A stretch of DNA of 64,000 bases from Citrobacter portucalensis (GTDB lineage Bacteria; Pseudomonadota; Gammaproteobacteria; Enterobacterales; Enterobacteriaceae). Under the pieces are notes generated by a model. It saw nothing but the letters and a program-made list of their open reading frames with translations, was not told the origin of the DNA and did no database searches. Positions 35,923-44,300 of the stretch are shown here, one piece after another; positions within the stretch are counted from its first letter, which is position 1, and each line of letters begins with the position of its first letter. The stretch is taken from NCBI RefSeq assembly GCF_002042885.1, contig NZ_MVFY01000002.1:372001-436000 (forward strand), in the 5' to 3' direction. The position numbers and the translations under genes are program-made.

Positions 35923-35997
35923 GATTCGTATTTCCATTTAAAAATAAAGGATCGGCGCGATGAAGGGCATCGGGTTGTGTGTGTCCTGATAGGAAAG

Positions 35998-36044
35998 ATA
36001 CTAGATGTAGTTTTAAAAAGATTCAACCATACAAGATATGGGAA
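35998..36044 (-). promoter_or_regulatory. nrdHIEF promoter with two NrdR-like boxes
   Basis: On the minus strand TTGAAT and TAGTAT are 17 bases apart. Two 16-base imperfect palindromes resembling NrdR boxes (centres CTACATCTAG and CATATCTTG) start at 35998 and 36029, 31 bases apart, so they lie on one DNA face. One covers the -10 hexamer, fitting repression by NrdR when dATP is ample. Confidence 0.7.
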
Positions 36045-36108
36045 TTTTAGATTGATGATGAGCGGGGTGATGAGCGTGGCGGGGGAAGTTGTATGTACCA
36101 TCGCAGGT

Positions 36109-36194
36109 TGCCGGATGGCGACGCGTCGCGTCTAATCCGGCCTACCGGAAAGTACTTCCTTGGCCGGATAAGGCATTTATGCCGCCATCCGGCA
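36109..36194. repeat. BIME downstream of the AhpD-like gene
   Basis: Two REP units in inverted orientation: TTGCCGGATGGCG...AATCCGGCCTAC, then GGCCGGATAAGGC...GCCATCCGGCA. They occupy most of the gap to nrdH. Confidence 0.88.
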
Positions 36195-36202
36195 GCGCAG
36201 AA

Positions 36203-36634
36203 TCACATGCGCATCCCCACCGCCAGACGGTTAAAGCAGTTCATCAGACTAATGGCAAATGTCAGGTCGCTAATTTCTTTCGCGCTGAAATGGTCTAGCA
36301 GCGGCAGATAAACGTCATCTTCGGCGTGAGTAGTGGCAATCTGGGTGACCGATTCGGCCCACGCCAGCGCCGCACGTTCCTGTTCGCTGAAGTGGTGACT
36401 CACCCGCCAGCCTGCCAGTGCGTCCAGTTTGGCCTGCGCAACACCGGATTTGCGCAGTGCTTTACTGTGCATTTCCAGACAAAAGGCGCAGCCGTTGATT
36501 TGCGAGACCCGCAGGTAAATCAGCTCCGTCAATGTAGGTTCCAGCGCGCAGTTTTCCAGCGCTTGGCTTGCCTGAACCAGAGCGTTATAGATTTCAGGAC
36601 TGAGTTCGTAATAGGGCTGGCGTAACATTGTCAT
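36203..36634 (-). CDS. AhpD-like carboxymuconolactone decarboxylase family protein
   Basis: A 143-residue protein of the AhpD alkylhydroperoxidase-like family. The key segment is NGCAFCLEMHSKALRKSG with the CxxC redox pair and nearby His (about residues 48-58). The start MTMLRQPYYEL follows a strong GAGGAG; a longer frame overlaps the MocR gene start and is rejected. It is divergent from a MocR-type regulator, which probably controls it. Substrate unknown; members reduce peroxides or other small thiol-reactive compounds. Confidence 0.82.
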   Translation of the reverse strand: MTMLRQPYYELSPEIYNALVQASQALENCALEPTLTELIYLRVSQINGCAFCLEMHSKALRKSGVAQAKLDALAGWRVSHHFSEQERAALAWAESVTQIATTHAEDDVYLPLLDHFSAKEISDLTFAISLMNCFNRLAVGMRM

Positions 36635-36649
36635 GGTATTTCTCCTCGT

Positions 36650-36722
36650 TTGGATGACCCGCAATGTAGCACTATAATGGACTGCAACAGAGAGCCATAT
36701 TGTTACCAAAAAAGCAGACCAT
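36650..36722 (+). promoter_or_regulatory. Promoter of the MocR-type gene with an inverted repeat
   Basis: TTGGAT and TATAAT are spaced by 17 bases. ATGGACTGC (36677-36685) and GCAGACCAT (36714-36722) form an inverted repeat matching at eight of nine positions, lying between the -10 and the start codon. It could be the operator of the MocR protein for itself and for the divergent AhpD-like gene. Confidence 0.4.
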
Positions 36723-36724
36723 AA

Positions 36725-38059
36725 ATGCCACGTTATCAGCAAATCGCCCGTCAGTTAAAAAACGCAATTGAGAAAGGTGAACTCAAGCCCGGTACCAGAT
36801 TGCCCTCCAGCCGGACCTGGGCCCAGGAGCTGGGAGTATCACGCTCGACGGTGGAAAATGCCTATGCAGAGCTGGTGGCGCAGGGCTGGCTCGCGCGGCG
36901 TGGACAGGTAGGGACGTTTGTCAGTGAGCAACTGCGACCAGAAAGGGCGCCTGCATCGCCTGCCATCTTCGCCGGAGAAAATCCCAGACCGCAACCTTTT
37001 CAGATGGGATTACCCGCACTCGATCTTTTTCCGCGTGAAGTCTGGGCTCGGGTGATGGGACGGCGTTTACGCACCCAAACGCGTTTTGATCTGGCGGTGG
37101 GCGATGTATGTGGTGAACGGGTGTTACGCCAGGCAATTGTTGATTATCTGCGCGTTTCACGCAGCATTGAATGCCAGCCAGAGCAGATTTTTATCACTTC
37201 AGGCTATGCGGCATCAATGACGTTAATCCTGCGCGCTCTGGCGCATCCCGGTGAGGGAATGTGGGTCGAAGATCCCGGTTTTCCGCTGATCCGGCCCGTG
37301 GTGGCTCAGGAACGCATTGAGTTGATGCCGGTAGTGGTGGATGCCGATGGTCTGGATGTCAGCGCCGGGATCCGCGACTACCCGCAGGCGCGTTTTGTAC
37401 TGCTCACTCCCGCTCATCAAAGCCCTCTGGGGGTAGCACTGTCTTTGGACCGTCGCCACCAGTTGCTGGAGTGGGCGACTCGTGCGCAGGCGTGGGTAAT
37501 CGAAGATGACTATGACAGTGAATTTCGTTACCACGGTAAGCCGTTGCCGCCGCTAAAAAGTCTGGATGCGCCTCAGCGGGTGATTTATGCCGGAACGTTC
37601 AGCAAATCGATGTTTCCGGCTTTGCGTACGGCATGGCTGGTGGTGCCTCTGACCCAGGTTGAACGCTTTCGCCAACAAGCGGCGCTAACGGCCTGTAGCG
37701 TTCCGGTTCTATGGCAGCAAACGCTGGCGGATTTCATGCGAGACGGCCACTTCTGGCGACACTTAAAACGTATGCGACAGCATTATGCCGAACGACGACA
37801 ATGGATGGAAAACGCCCTGACCGAACAAGGATTTAGCGTCATTCCTCAGGAAGGTGGGATTCAACTGGTGATGAGTGTAGACGGAGATGATACTGCGCTG
37901 GTGCGCAAAGCGAATCAGGCCGGGTTAGCGGTTCAGGCGCTAAGCCGCTGGCGAATAACGTCAGAAGGAAAGGGGGGAATATTGCTGTCATTTACCAATA
38001 TCAGCTCGGCGGAAATGGCGCAACAGGCGGCCTACCAACTGCGGTTGGCGCTGACATAA
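36725..38059 (+). CDS. MocR/PdxR-type GntR regulator with aminotransferase-like domain
   Basis: A 444-residue fusion of an N-terminal GntR winged HTH (RLPSSRTWAQELGVSRSTVE, about residues 25-45) and a class I aminotransferase-like domain. The PLP-binding region includes WVIEDDYDSEFRYHG and YAGTFSKSMFPALR with the cofactor Lys near residue 300. Such proteins sense PLP or amines rather than catalyse. It is divergent from the AhpD-like gene. The pair occupies the place of ygaM in E. coli. Confidence 0.85.
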   Translation: MPRYQQIARQLKNAIEKGELKPGTRLPSSRTWAQELGVSRSTVENAYAELVAQGWLARRGQVGTFVSEQLRPERAPASPAIFAGENPRPQPFQMGLPALDLFPREVWARVMGRRLRTQTRFDLAVGDVCGERVLRQAIVDYLRVSRSIECQPEQIFITSGYAASMTLILRALAHPGEGMWVEDPGFPLIRPVVAQERIELMPVVVDADGLDVSAGIRDYPQARFVLLTPAHQSPLGVALSLDRRHQLLEWATRAQAWVIEDDYDSEFRYHGKPLPPLKSLDAPQRVIYAGTFSKSMFPALRTAWLVVPLTQVERFRQQAALTACSVPVLWQQTLADFMRDGHFWRHLKRMRQHYAERRQWMENALTEQGFSVIPQEGGIQLVMSVDGDDTALVRKANQAGLAVQALSRWRITSEGKGGILLSFTNISSAEMAQQAAYQLRLALT

Positions 38060-38182
38060 ATCTGTACGTTACTTAAGATATTCGTCTCATCGTGTTCACT
38101 CGTTTATGGACTTTTCTGAAAGCGTTGCTAATGCTGAATCAGGTAAGGTAAGCCCGCAGTAAAAGATAACGAGGAAAATAAT

Positions 38183-38533
38183 ATGTATTTACGACCTGAT
38201 GAGGTGGCGCGCGTACTTGAAAAAGTGGGCTTTACCGTTGATGTAGTGACGCAGAAAACGTACGGCTATCGGCGTGGCGAAAATTATGTGTATGTTAATC
38301 GTGAAGCTCGCATGGGGCGTACCGCATTAATTATCCATCCCACGTTGAAAGAGCGTAGCTCTTCGCTGGCGGAACCGGCAACGGATATTAAAACTTGCGA
38401 TCATTACCAGCAATTCCCGCTGTATTTAGCCGGAGAGACTCATGAGCATTATGGTATTCCGCACGGCTTTAGCTCGCGTATTGCGCTTGAACGTTATCTG
38501 AGCGGGCTGTTTGGCGACGTTAATTCTAACTAA
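38183..38533 (+). CDS. ygaC: YgaC, DUF2002 family protein
   Basis: A 116-residue protein of unknown function, almost identical in its first 60 residues to E. coli YgaC ([20 protein letters not shown]). In E. coli it is Fur-regulated. No catalytic motif is visible. AACGAGGA precedes the ATG. It converges on alaE. Confidence 0.9.
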   Translation: MYLRPDEVARVLEKVGFTVDVVTQKTYGYRRGENYVYVNREARMGRTALIIHPTLKERSSSLAEPATDIKTCDHYQQFPLYLAGETHEHYGIPHGFSSRIALERYLSGLFGDVNSN

Positions 38534-38536
38534 TAA

Positions 38537-38559
38537 CGCGACTGGCAGTGCCAGTCGCG
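38537..38559. terminator. Hairpin between convergent ygaC and alaE
   Basis: CGCGACTGGC and GCCAGTCGCG form a 10-bp stem with a three-base loop in the 36-base gap between the two stops. No U tract is attached, so termination is uncertain. Confidence 0.45.
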
Positions 38560-38569
38560 AAGAAGCGTG

Positions 38570-39019
38570 TCAGGCTTTAGCCTGATGATAGCTGCTGACC
38601 TTAAACAAGCGGCGGCAATAATCAAGAAAGTAGCCATAGACAGCGCCCATCAGCATTGACACCACGATGTTCGAACTTACTGCAGCCGTAATCTGATGCC
38701 AGTCTGCGCCAACCGTCAGCAGAATAATCACATACACCGGCGACTGGAAGGTGACATAAGCCAGCACATCCGCCAGATTTTTTGCCCATCCTGCCTGCGT
38801 GGCTTTACGGGCCGCGCGCATGAACAAATCACGATACATGCCGTATGGCCACGCGATCAGTATGTTGACAGGGATAGCGACTAATCTGGAATACAGCGAC
38901 TGTTCGAAGCTCATTCCAGAAAGGAATATTTCGATCAACATGTTCACGACAGAACAATAAACAACCATCGCGAACGTGTCTGCTACTGCATGACGCAAGC
39001 GTGACTGCGGAGAGAACAT
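38570..39019 (-). CDS. alaE: AlaE, L-alanine exporter
   Basis: Small inner-membrane exporter (149 residues, four predicted membrane segments) that releases excess alanine. The sequence matches E. coli AlaE throughout ([36 protein letters not shown] at the end). AAGGAGC precedes the ATG. Expression in E. coli depends on Lrp and alanine. Confidence 0.94.
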   Translation of the reverse strand: MFSPQSRLRHAVADTFAMVVYCSVVNMLIEIFLSGMSFEQSLYSRLVAIPVNILIAWPYGMYRDLFMRAARKATQAGWAKNLADVLAYVTFQSPVYVIILLTVGADWHQITAAVSSNIVVSMLMGAVYGYFLDYCRRLFKVSSYHQAKA

Positions 39020-39576
39020 GTTAATGCTCCTTGTAAAAAGGGGAAAAAAGGTTTTGAATACCTTAACTGCTAGTGATTTGTCTTGCTGCTTTCGCGTTTT
39101 AATAGGATATCTGCCTGGATAATAACTAGCAACTAGCTGAAAATTTTTATTTATTGTCTTTTTGTCGATAAAATGCTCTGTAATGGTTTGTTTTTTGTTC
39201 GTTTTGGTGTTTTCGTTGCTGTGTTAATTAAAGTCTTTTTAGATCAAAGAGTTATTGTTGCTTGTTTTTCTGAATTTTTTGCGCTCCTTTTCTGAATGTT
39301 GACTGATGTGCAATATGTATACTCGTTGGTTCCACGAGATGCCGTGGCTTGTTTCTTAAGTGACGCGCTGAGATACCTTGCAGGTATATTCAAAGCTGCA
39401 ATCAGGGTAATAGAATATATTGTCTGGGCGATAGCAGAATGGATGCTATAAATATCAGAGTTGGCTATTTGTTTAATGATAAACGAATAAATTAGACTGG
39501 AAATATAATAATTGGTTGCATACAATATTTAGCGTAATACCGTTTTTATGTTTTACGTTAAAGAGGTTTTGTTAAT
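39020..39576. other. AT-rich alaE-stpA intergenic region
   Basis: A 557-base AT-rich stretch between divergent alaE and stpA. It holds both promoters and is the type of sequence bound by H-NS and StpA, which autoregulates. A 93-codon minus-strand frame (39244-39525) has no ribosome site or homology and is not called. An AGAGG site lies just before the stpA ATG. Confidence 0.6.
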
Positions 39577-39978
39577 ATGAGTTCAATGTTAAAAAACTTA
39601 AATAATATCCGCTCGCTGCGTGCAATGGCTCGTGAATTTTCCGTTGATGTACTGGAAGATATGCTTGAAAAATTCAGAGTAGTGACCAAAGAACGGCGCG
39701 ATGAAGAAGAACACCTACAGCGCCAACGTGCGGAACAGCAGGCAAAAATTAATGCCTTGCTGGCGCAGATGCAGGCAGACGGGATCAGCCCGGAGGAGCT
39801 GCTGAGCATAACACCTGCGACGGCACGTTCAGTTAAAAAACGCCAACCGCGCCCGGCGAAATATCGTTTTATCGATCTCAATGGTGAAACGAAAACATGG
39901 ACCGGACAAGGTCGCACACCGAAGCCAATTGCCCAGGCGCTGGCTGCCGGTAAATCTCTTGATGACTTTTTGATCTAA
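39577..39978 (+). CDS. stpA: StpA, H-NS paralogue
   Basis: Nucleoid protein and RNA chaperone, 133 residues. The N-terminal coiled-coil oligomerisation domain (LNNIRSLRAMAREFSVDVLE) is followed by a linker and the DNA-binding domain with the AT-hook-like TWTGQGRTPKPI (near residue 110). It is StpA rather than H-NS by the MSSMLKNLNNIRSLRA start and by location beside alaE/ygaP. Confidence 0.95.
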   Translation: MSSMLKNLNNIRSLRAMAREFSVDVLEDMLEKFRVVTKERRDEEEHLQRQRAEQQAKINALLAQMQADGISPEELLSITPATARSVKKRQPRPAKYRFIDLNGETKTWTGQGRTPKPIAQALAAGKSLDDFLI

Positions 39979-39986
39979 TTGCGAAG

Positions 39987-40013
39987 GCGGTGAGGAGATC
40001 CTCACCGCTTATT
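39987..40013 (+). terminator. stpA terminator
   Basis: GCGGTGAGG and CCTCACCGC pair around a four-base loop, followed by TTATTTT, directly after the stpA stop. Confidence 0.85.
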
Positions 40014-40014
40014 T

Positions 40015-40194
40015 TCAGCAAACGCCGAAATCACCCTCTTCGGTATATCGCGTGACATCAGCTGCTTTCAGCGTGAATTTATCACCGCTTTCATTACTGG
40101 CTTGTACCGCCACAATTTGATCGTCATTGACTTCAACAACCTTCAGTTTTGGACCGCCCATACGCGGTTGAACCAGATCGCCAGGTTTAAACAT
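40015..40194 (-). CDS. YodC-like small protein (DUF2158)
   Basis: A 59-residue frame reading MFKPGDLVQPRMGGPKLKVV, the start of the YodC/DUF2158 family, with a small SH3-like beta fold expected. The sequence ends EEGDFGVC. AAAGGAG precedes the ATG by about 10 bases. Function is unknown. It lies between convergent stpA and the upstream ygaP, where E. coli K-12 has no such gene to my knowledge. Confidence 0.8.
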   Translation of the reverse strand: MFKPGDLVQPRMGGPKLKVVEVNDDQIVAVQASNESGDKFTLKAADVTRYTEEGDFGVC

Positions 40195-40284
40195 AATGTT
40201 GCGCTCCTTTATTTATCATTTATCGCAGAACTCACCATAGATCACGTCAACCGGCGGGTACAGTGCTGTTTCAATGATTACCGC

Positions 40285-40812
40285 TTAATGAGTACGTCGG
40301 TTCCAGGGCATGATGTCCAGTAATCGCGCCATACCGCAAAAGCCGGTTACGCCAGCGAGTATCAGCCCGGCGCCCACAAAACCGCTCAGCAAGAAGAAGG
40401 CGCTGCTAACGCTATAGCCCAGAATAACGCCGAGTAGGGCAAGGCTGCCTGCGGCTATCTGCACCTGACGCATCAGCGGTAACGGTTGTGAACTGTCTTT
40501 CGCCACCGGCAACCCCGCGGCTTTCCAGCCGTCAATTCCACCTTCCAGCAACCAGACCTGCGCGGGTGCGGCGATGGCGCTCAGTTTTGTTGCCGCATTT
40601 TGTGTACGTTTGCCTGACTGGCAGTGAAAAATCACCTGCTCGGCGCGTAAATTCGCTGGCAGCGATCCCTGCTCAAGCGCGGGTAATGGCGCCAGATGTG
40701 CCTCAGGAATATGCTCGTGCAGATACTCGTCAGCATCGCGGATATCAATCAGTTTTGTACCCTGCGCGACCAGTGTCTGCGCCTCGCGTGGGGAAATCTT
40801 CCCAATAGTCAT
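40285..40812 (-). CDS. ygaP: YgaP, membrane-anchored rhodanese
   Basis: Thiosulfate sulfurtransferase of 175 residues. The rhodanese domain has the active loop FHCQSGKRT with catalytic Cys near residue 64. Two C-terminal membrane segments (about residues 115-160) anchor it to the inner membrane. It follows ygaV by nine bases, forming the ygaVP operon, which E. coli uses in sulfide response. Confidence 0.94.
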   Translation of the reverse strand: MTIGKISPREAQTLVAQGTKLIDIRDADEYLHEHIPEAHLAPLPALEQGSLPANLRAEQVIFHCQSGKRTQNAATKLSAIAAPAQVWLLEGGIDGWKAAGLPVAKDSSQPLPLMRQVQIAAGSLALLGVILGYSVSSAFFLLSGFVGAGLILAGVTGFCGMARLLDIMPWNRRTH

Positions 40813-40821
40813 GATGGCTCC

Positions 40822-41121
40822 TTATGGGCAATACAGTGTTTTTAATGTGGCGATCAGCGAATTCACGGCCGCATTTTTAATGGAGTAGAGGATGCGCTGG
40901 GCATCGCGCTGGCTTTCTATCAGACCTTCTTCACGCATACGCGCCAGATGCTGGGAAGTGGCGGAAGGACTAAGGCCGGTAACACGGGCTAACTCACCCG
41001 CGCTGGTACCGGGTGAACCACAGAGCATGCACAAAATCAGCAACCGTTTCGGGTTACTCATCGCTTTTAGCAGGGCGGCAGCCTGTTCAGCGCTGGCCTG
41101 GAGTTGTTCAAGTTCAGTCAT
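40822..41121 (-). CDS. ygaV: YgaV, ArsR-family sulfide-responsive regulator
   Basis: A 99-residue ArsR winged-HTH repressor of ygaVP. The HTH is TSAGELARVTGLSPSATSQHLARM (about residues 39-62). Cys residues at about 31, 34 and 98 could form the redox or polysulfide switch described for E. coli YgaV. Confidence 0.92.
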   Translation of the reverse strand: MTELEQLQASAEQAAALLKAMSNPKRLLILCMLCGSPGTSAGELARVTGLSPSATSQHLARMREEGLIESQRDAQRILYSIKNAAVNSLIATLKTLYCP

Positions 41122-41304
41122 ATGTATTTAAGTGTTGTCTAAATTAAGTATATTCTAAAATAAACGGCCAACGTACGCCAGCGTAAAGAGCGTAAAGGAG
41201 GGTAAAACAGCAGGGCGAGACGGGAGGAGTTAGCTACACTGATTAATCTTAGAGATAAAATCTCTTTTTAAACAATGATTAATTTTTGCTTGTAGGGAGT
41301 GTGT

Positions 41305-41463
41305 ATGGGTTTCTGGAGAATCGTTTTTACTATTATTCTGCCCCCGCTTGGCGTGCTGCTGGGGAAGGGATTCGGCTGGGCATTTATCCTCAATATCGTT
41401 CTGACGCTGCTGGGCTACATTCCTGGTTTGATCCATGCCTTCTGGATACAGACGCGTAATTAA
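41305..41463 (+). CDS. yqaE: YqaE, Pmp3-family small membrane protein
   Basis: A 52-residue frame starting MGFWRIVFTIILPPLGVLLG, the UPF0057/Pmp3 family with two membrane helices. GGGAG precedes the ATG at seven bases. It is close to E. coli YqaE. Members are stress-induced and maintain membrane potential in yeast; the bacterial role is uncertain. Confidence 0.93.
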   Translation: MGFWRIVFTIILPPLGVLLGKGFGWAFILNIVLTLLGYIPGLIHAFWIQTRN

Positions 41464-41475
41464 TTCCTTTCTACT

Positions 41476-41497
41476 ACGGCGCTTCGGCGCCGTTTTC
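41476..41497 (+). terminator. yqaE terminator
   Basis: ACGGCGC-TTCG-GCGCCGT forms a UUCG-capped stem followed by Ts, 12 bases after the yqaE stop. Confidence 0.88.
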
Positions 41498-41558
41498 TTT
41501 GTGTCCCTTTCTCCTCTGCTACACTTTTGGGTGTTGATTGTTAATTACCGAGGTGGAT

Positions 41559-42008
41559 ATGGGACTCTTCAATTTCGTAAAAGATGCAGGTGAAAAACTG
41601 TGGGATGCGGTCACTGGAAACCATGACACAGCCGATCTGGCAAAAAGAGTGCAGGAACACCTGAACAAAACCGGCATCCCTGATGCGGATAAAGTGGACG
41701 TGCAAATTAATGAAGGCAAAGCCACTGTTTCTGGTGATGGATTAAGTCAGGAAGCGAAAGAAAAAATTCTGATCGCGATTGGTAATATCTCTGGTATCGC
41801 CAGCGTAGATGATCAGGTTAAAACTTCTGCACCCGCGAGCGAAAGCCAGTTTTATACCGTGAAATCAGGGGATACCCTGAGCGCTATTGCCAAACAGGTT
41901 TACGGTAATGCCAACCTGTATAACCAGATATTTGAAGCGAATAAACCAATGCTGAAAAGCCCGGATAAAATCTATCCTGGGCAGGTTTTACGTATTCCGG
42001 AACAGTAA
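41559..42008 (+). CDS. kbp: Kbp (YgaU), potassium-binding BON-LysM protein
   Basis: Cytoplasmic 149-residue K+ sensor. The N-terminal BON domain (about residues 25-90) is followed by a LysM domain beginning [20 protein letters not shown]. The start [15 protein letters not shown] follows GAGGTGG; a seven-codon extension is rejected. E. coli Kbp has the same length and is osmotically induced. Confidence 0.95.
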   Translation: MGLFNFVKDAGEKLWDAVTGNHDTADLAKRVQEHLNKTGIPDADKVDVQINEGKATVSGDGLSQEAKEKILIAIGNISGIASVDDQVKTSAPASESQFYTVKSGDTLSAIAKQVYGNANLYNQIFEANKPMLKSPDKIYPGQVLRIPEQ

Positions 42009-42020
42009 TATTATTCAGGC

Positions 42021-42713
42021 TTATTGCGTCAGCAATTTACCGCTCATAGCCTGTTGAATAATCGGAATCGGCGTCAGCAAGTGCTGGCGCATTAATTCGC
42101 TGGCGCGCGCGGCATCACGTGCCAGAATCACTTCGGTCAGCGTCTTGTGCTGATCGTGTTTGTCTTCCAGCATTTCAACCGACAGTACCGTTTTACGCAG
42201 CCAGATAAACCGGTAGCGCGCCGCCAGAGAAAACAGCCGTTCACGCATTTGCAGCAGATATTGTGAACCACAGCCGGCGACAATCGCCGAGTGAAACGCC
42301 TGATGGCGCTGATCCCACTCGTCGAGCATCTGTTCGCTGGCATCAATGGCTTCAAGCTTACTGAGCATATGCGCGCGCGCCAGAATTTCAGCTTCCCAGG
42401 CGTCGTCGCCGCGTTCAATGGCCAGCGCGACCAGCATGGCTTCCATATTGGCGCGGGCATCGAAAATATCGAGCAACTCCTGCTCTGACATCGGGGCGAC
42501 ACGATACCCTTTCTGATTAACCACCGTCACTAACCGCTCGGCAACTAACTGCGAAAGCGCTTCGCGCAGCGGTCCCACGCCTAGCTCATAGCGTGAGGTT
42601 AGCAGACTCATACGCAGTTTTTCATCAGGCTGATACACACCGCGGATGATGTCGTTCTTCAGCCAGCGGTATCCATCAATGGCCGTCGGTTGGGGAATGG
42701 CGGTCATGGTCAT
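42021..42713 (-). CDS. csiR: CsiR (GlaR), GntR-family repressor of the glutarate operon
   Basis: Represses glaH; glutarate relieves it. The 230-residue protein has an FadR-type winged HTH (GVGPLREALSQLVAERLVTV, about residues 45-64) and an FCD ligand domain with metal-binding His and Asp (DIFDARANMEAM, FHSAIVAGCG). It is about 10 residues longer at the N-terminus than E. coli CsiR. Last gene of the operon. Confidence 0.94.
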   Translation of the reverse strand: MTMTAIPQPTAIDGYRWLKNDIIRGVYQPDEKLRMSLLTSRYELGVGPLREALSQLVAERLVTVVNQKGYRVAPMSEQELLDIFDARANMEAMLVALAIERGDDAWEAEILARAHMLSKLEAIDASEQMLDEWDQRHQAFHSAIVAGCGSQYLLQMRERLFSLAARYRFIWLRKTVLSVEMLEDKHDQHKTLTEVILARDAARASELMRQHLLTPIPIIQQAMSGKLLTQ

Positions 42714-42752
42714 ACTCCTGAAAGGATTTCCCGGCCTGCGCCGGGAACAGGT

Positions 42753-44153
42753 TTAATGCGTATTTTGCAATGGTGCTTTTTGCCACGATAGCAGTTTTTT
42801 CCAGCGTGACATAATGGGCACGGTGCAAATAATTCCTATGGCTAACAACCCGGTAGAGATAACTTCCAGCTGTTGGGCCGGGCGAAACAGCATGACCACC
42901 AACACAAAGATAATAAACGCGATGACCAGCCAGGTAAGCCACGGATAGAGCCACATTTTCAGTTTAATTTCACCGCCTCGCGCCAGCAGGATTTTGCGCA
43001 TCCGCAGTTGAGAAACGGCAATGACCAGATACACCAGCAGCGCGATGGCACCGGAGCTGTCGATCAGGAATTTAAATACCTTGGCCGGGGCGTAATAGTT
43101 GACGATGACGGTGAGGAACGCAGCACCTGTCGACAGTAACACCGCCACATAAGGCGTTTTGCTGCGGTTCGTTTTACCCATAAAGGCGGGGGCATCGCCA
43201 CGGCGGCTAAGGGAGTAGAGCATACGCGATGACGTATACAGTGCGGAGTTAAGACAGCTGGTCACCGACAGTAAAATGACGCAGTCCATGATCAATTTCG
43301 CGTGCGGGATATGCAGTAGCTCCAGCACCGAGCGATAAGAACCGACTTCTTTCAGGCCCGGCATGTTCCACGGGATCAGCGCCACCACCACAAAAATAGA
43401 GCACAGATAGAAGATAGAGATACGCCAGATAACCGAGTTGGTGGCGCGAACGATATGTTTATCCGGGGTATCGGATTCGGCGGCGGCGATGGTAACTATC
43501 TCTGCGCCCATAAAGGAGAACATGGTGATTAACATCGCGCTGATCACGGCGCCAAAACCGTTGGGCATAAAGCCGCCCTGATCCCACAGGCGTGAAACTC
43601 CGCTAACCTCGGCATAAGGGTAGAAACCGCTAATCGCCGCCGCACCGAGGGTAATAAACGCCAGAATGGCAACCACTTTGCACAGCGCCAGCCAGAACTC
43701 GAACTCACCGTAATTTTTGACGCTCAGCAAATTACTGCCGGTTAACGCCAGCGTGATAACCAGAGAAAACAGCCAGATAGGAATACCTGGTACCCAGGAG
43801 TGCAGAATGATGGCGGCGATATTCGCTTCCAGAGGGATAACTAACACCCAGAACCACCAGTACAGCCAGCCGATGGTATAACCTGCCCACGGGCCAATGG
43901 CCTTATCGGCGTAAGTGGAAAAAGAACCGGTATCCGGGGTGGCAACGGCCATTTCGGCCAGCATGCGCATAATCATCACCACCAGCAATCCGGCGAACAG
44001 ATAGGCTAATAATACTGCGGGACCGGCTTCTGCAATCGCCACACTTGAACCGACGAACAGACTTGCGCCGATTACCCCGGCAATAGACAGCATGGTGACG
44101 TGGCGTGATTTCAGCCCGCCCCCTAAATCATGTGATTGTGACACTTGCCCCAT
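42753..44153 (-). CDS. gabP: GabP, GABA permease
   Basis: Amino acid-polyamine-organocation transporter for 4-aminobutyrate, 466 residues with 12 predicted membrane segments. The first is GVIGASLFVGSSVAIAEAGP near residue 27. Sequence is close to E. coli GabP. It is separated from gabT by a BIME. Confidence 0.96.
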   Translation of the reverse strand: MGQVSQSHDLGGGLKSRHVTMLSIAGVIGASLFVGSSVAIAEAGPAVLLAYLFAGLLVVMIMRMLAEMAVATPDTGSFSTYADKAIGPWAGYTIGWLYWWFWVLVIPLEANIAAIILHSWVPGIPIWLFSLVITLALTGSNLLSVKNYGEFEFWLALCKVVAILAFITLGAAAISGFYPYAEVSGVSRLWDQGGFMPNGFGAVISAMLITMFSFMGAEIVTIAAAESDTPDKHIVRATNSVIWRISIFYLCSIFVVVALIPWNMPGLKEVGSYRSVLELLHIPHAKLIMDCVILLSVTSCLNSALYTSSRMLYSLSRRGDAPAFMGKTNRSKTPYVAVLLSTGAAFLTVIVNYYAPAKVFKFLIDSSGAIALLVYLVIAVSQLRMRKILLARGGEIKLKMWLYPWLTWLVIAFIIFVLVVMLFRPAQQLEVISTGLLAIGIICTVPIMSRWKKLLSWQKAPLQNTH

Positions 44154-44200
44154 CTTTAAACCTCGTTATTGTTATTGACGTCGCTTCCTGCACCTTACCC

Positions 44201-44278
44201 GTAGGCCCGGTAAGCGTAGCGCCACCGGGCATCACAACATTGCCGGATGGCAGCGCTTGCGCTTTATCCGGCCTACAA
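44201..44278. repeat. BIME between gabT and gabP
   Basis: GTAGGCCCGGTAAGC...GCCACCGGGC is followed by TTGCCGGATGGCAGC...TTATCCGGCCTACA, two REP units in inverted orientation, transcribed with the operon. Confidence 0.9.
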
Positions 44279-44300
44279 TTTCCCGTTTTTATTCGGGGGT

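Noticed and set aside
39244-39525. A 93-codon minus-strand frame in the alaE-stpA gap
   Set aside because: No ribosome site, no family resemblance, and composition follows the AT-rich regulatory DNA.
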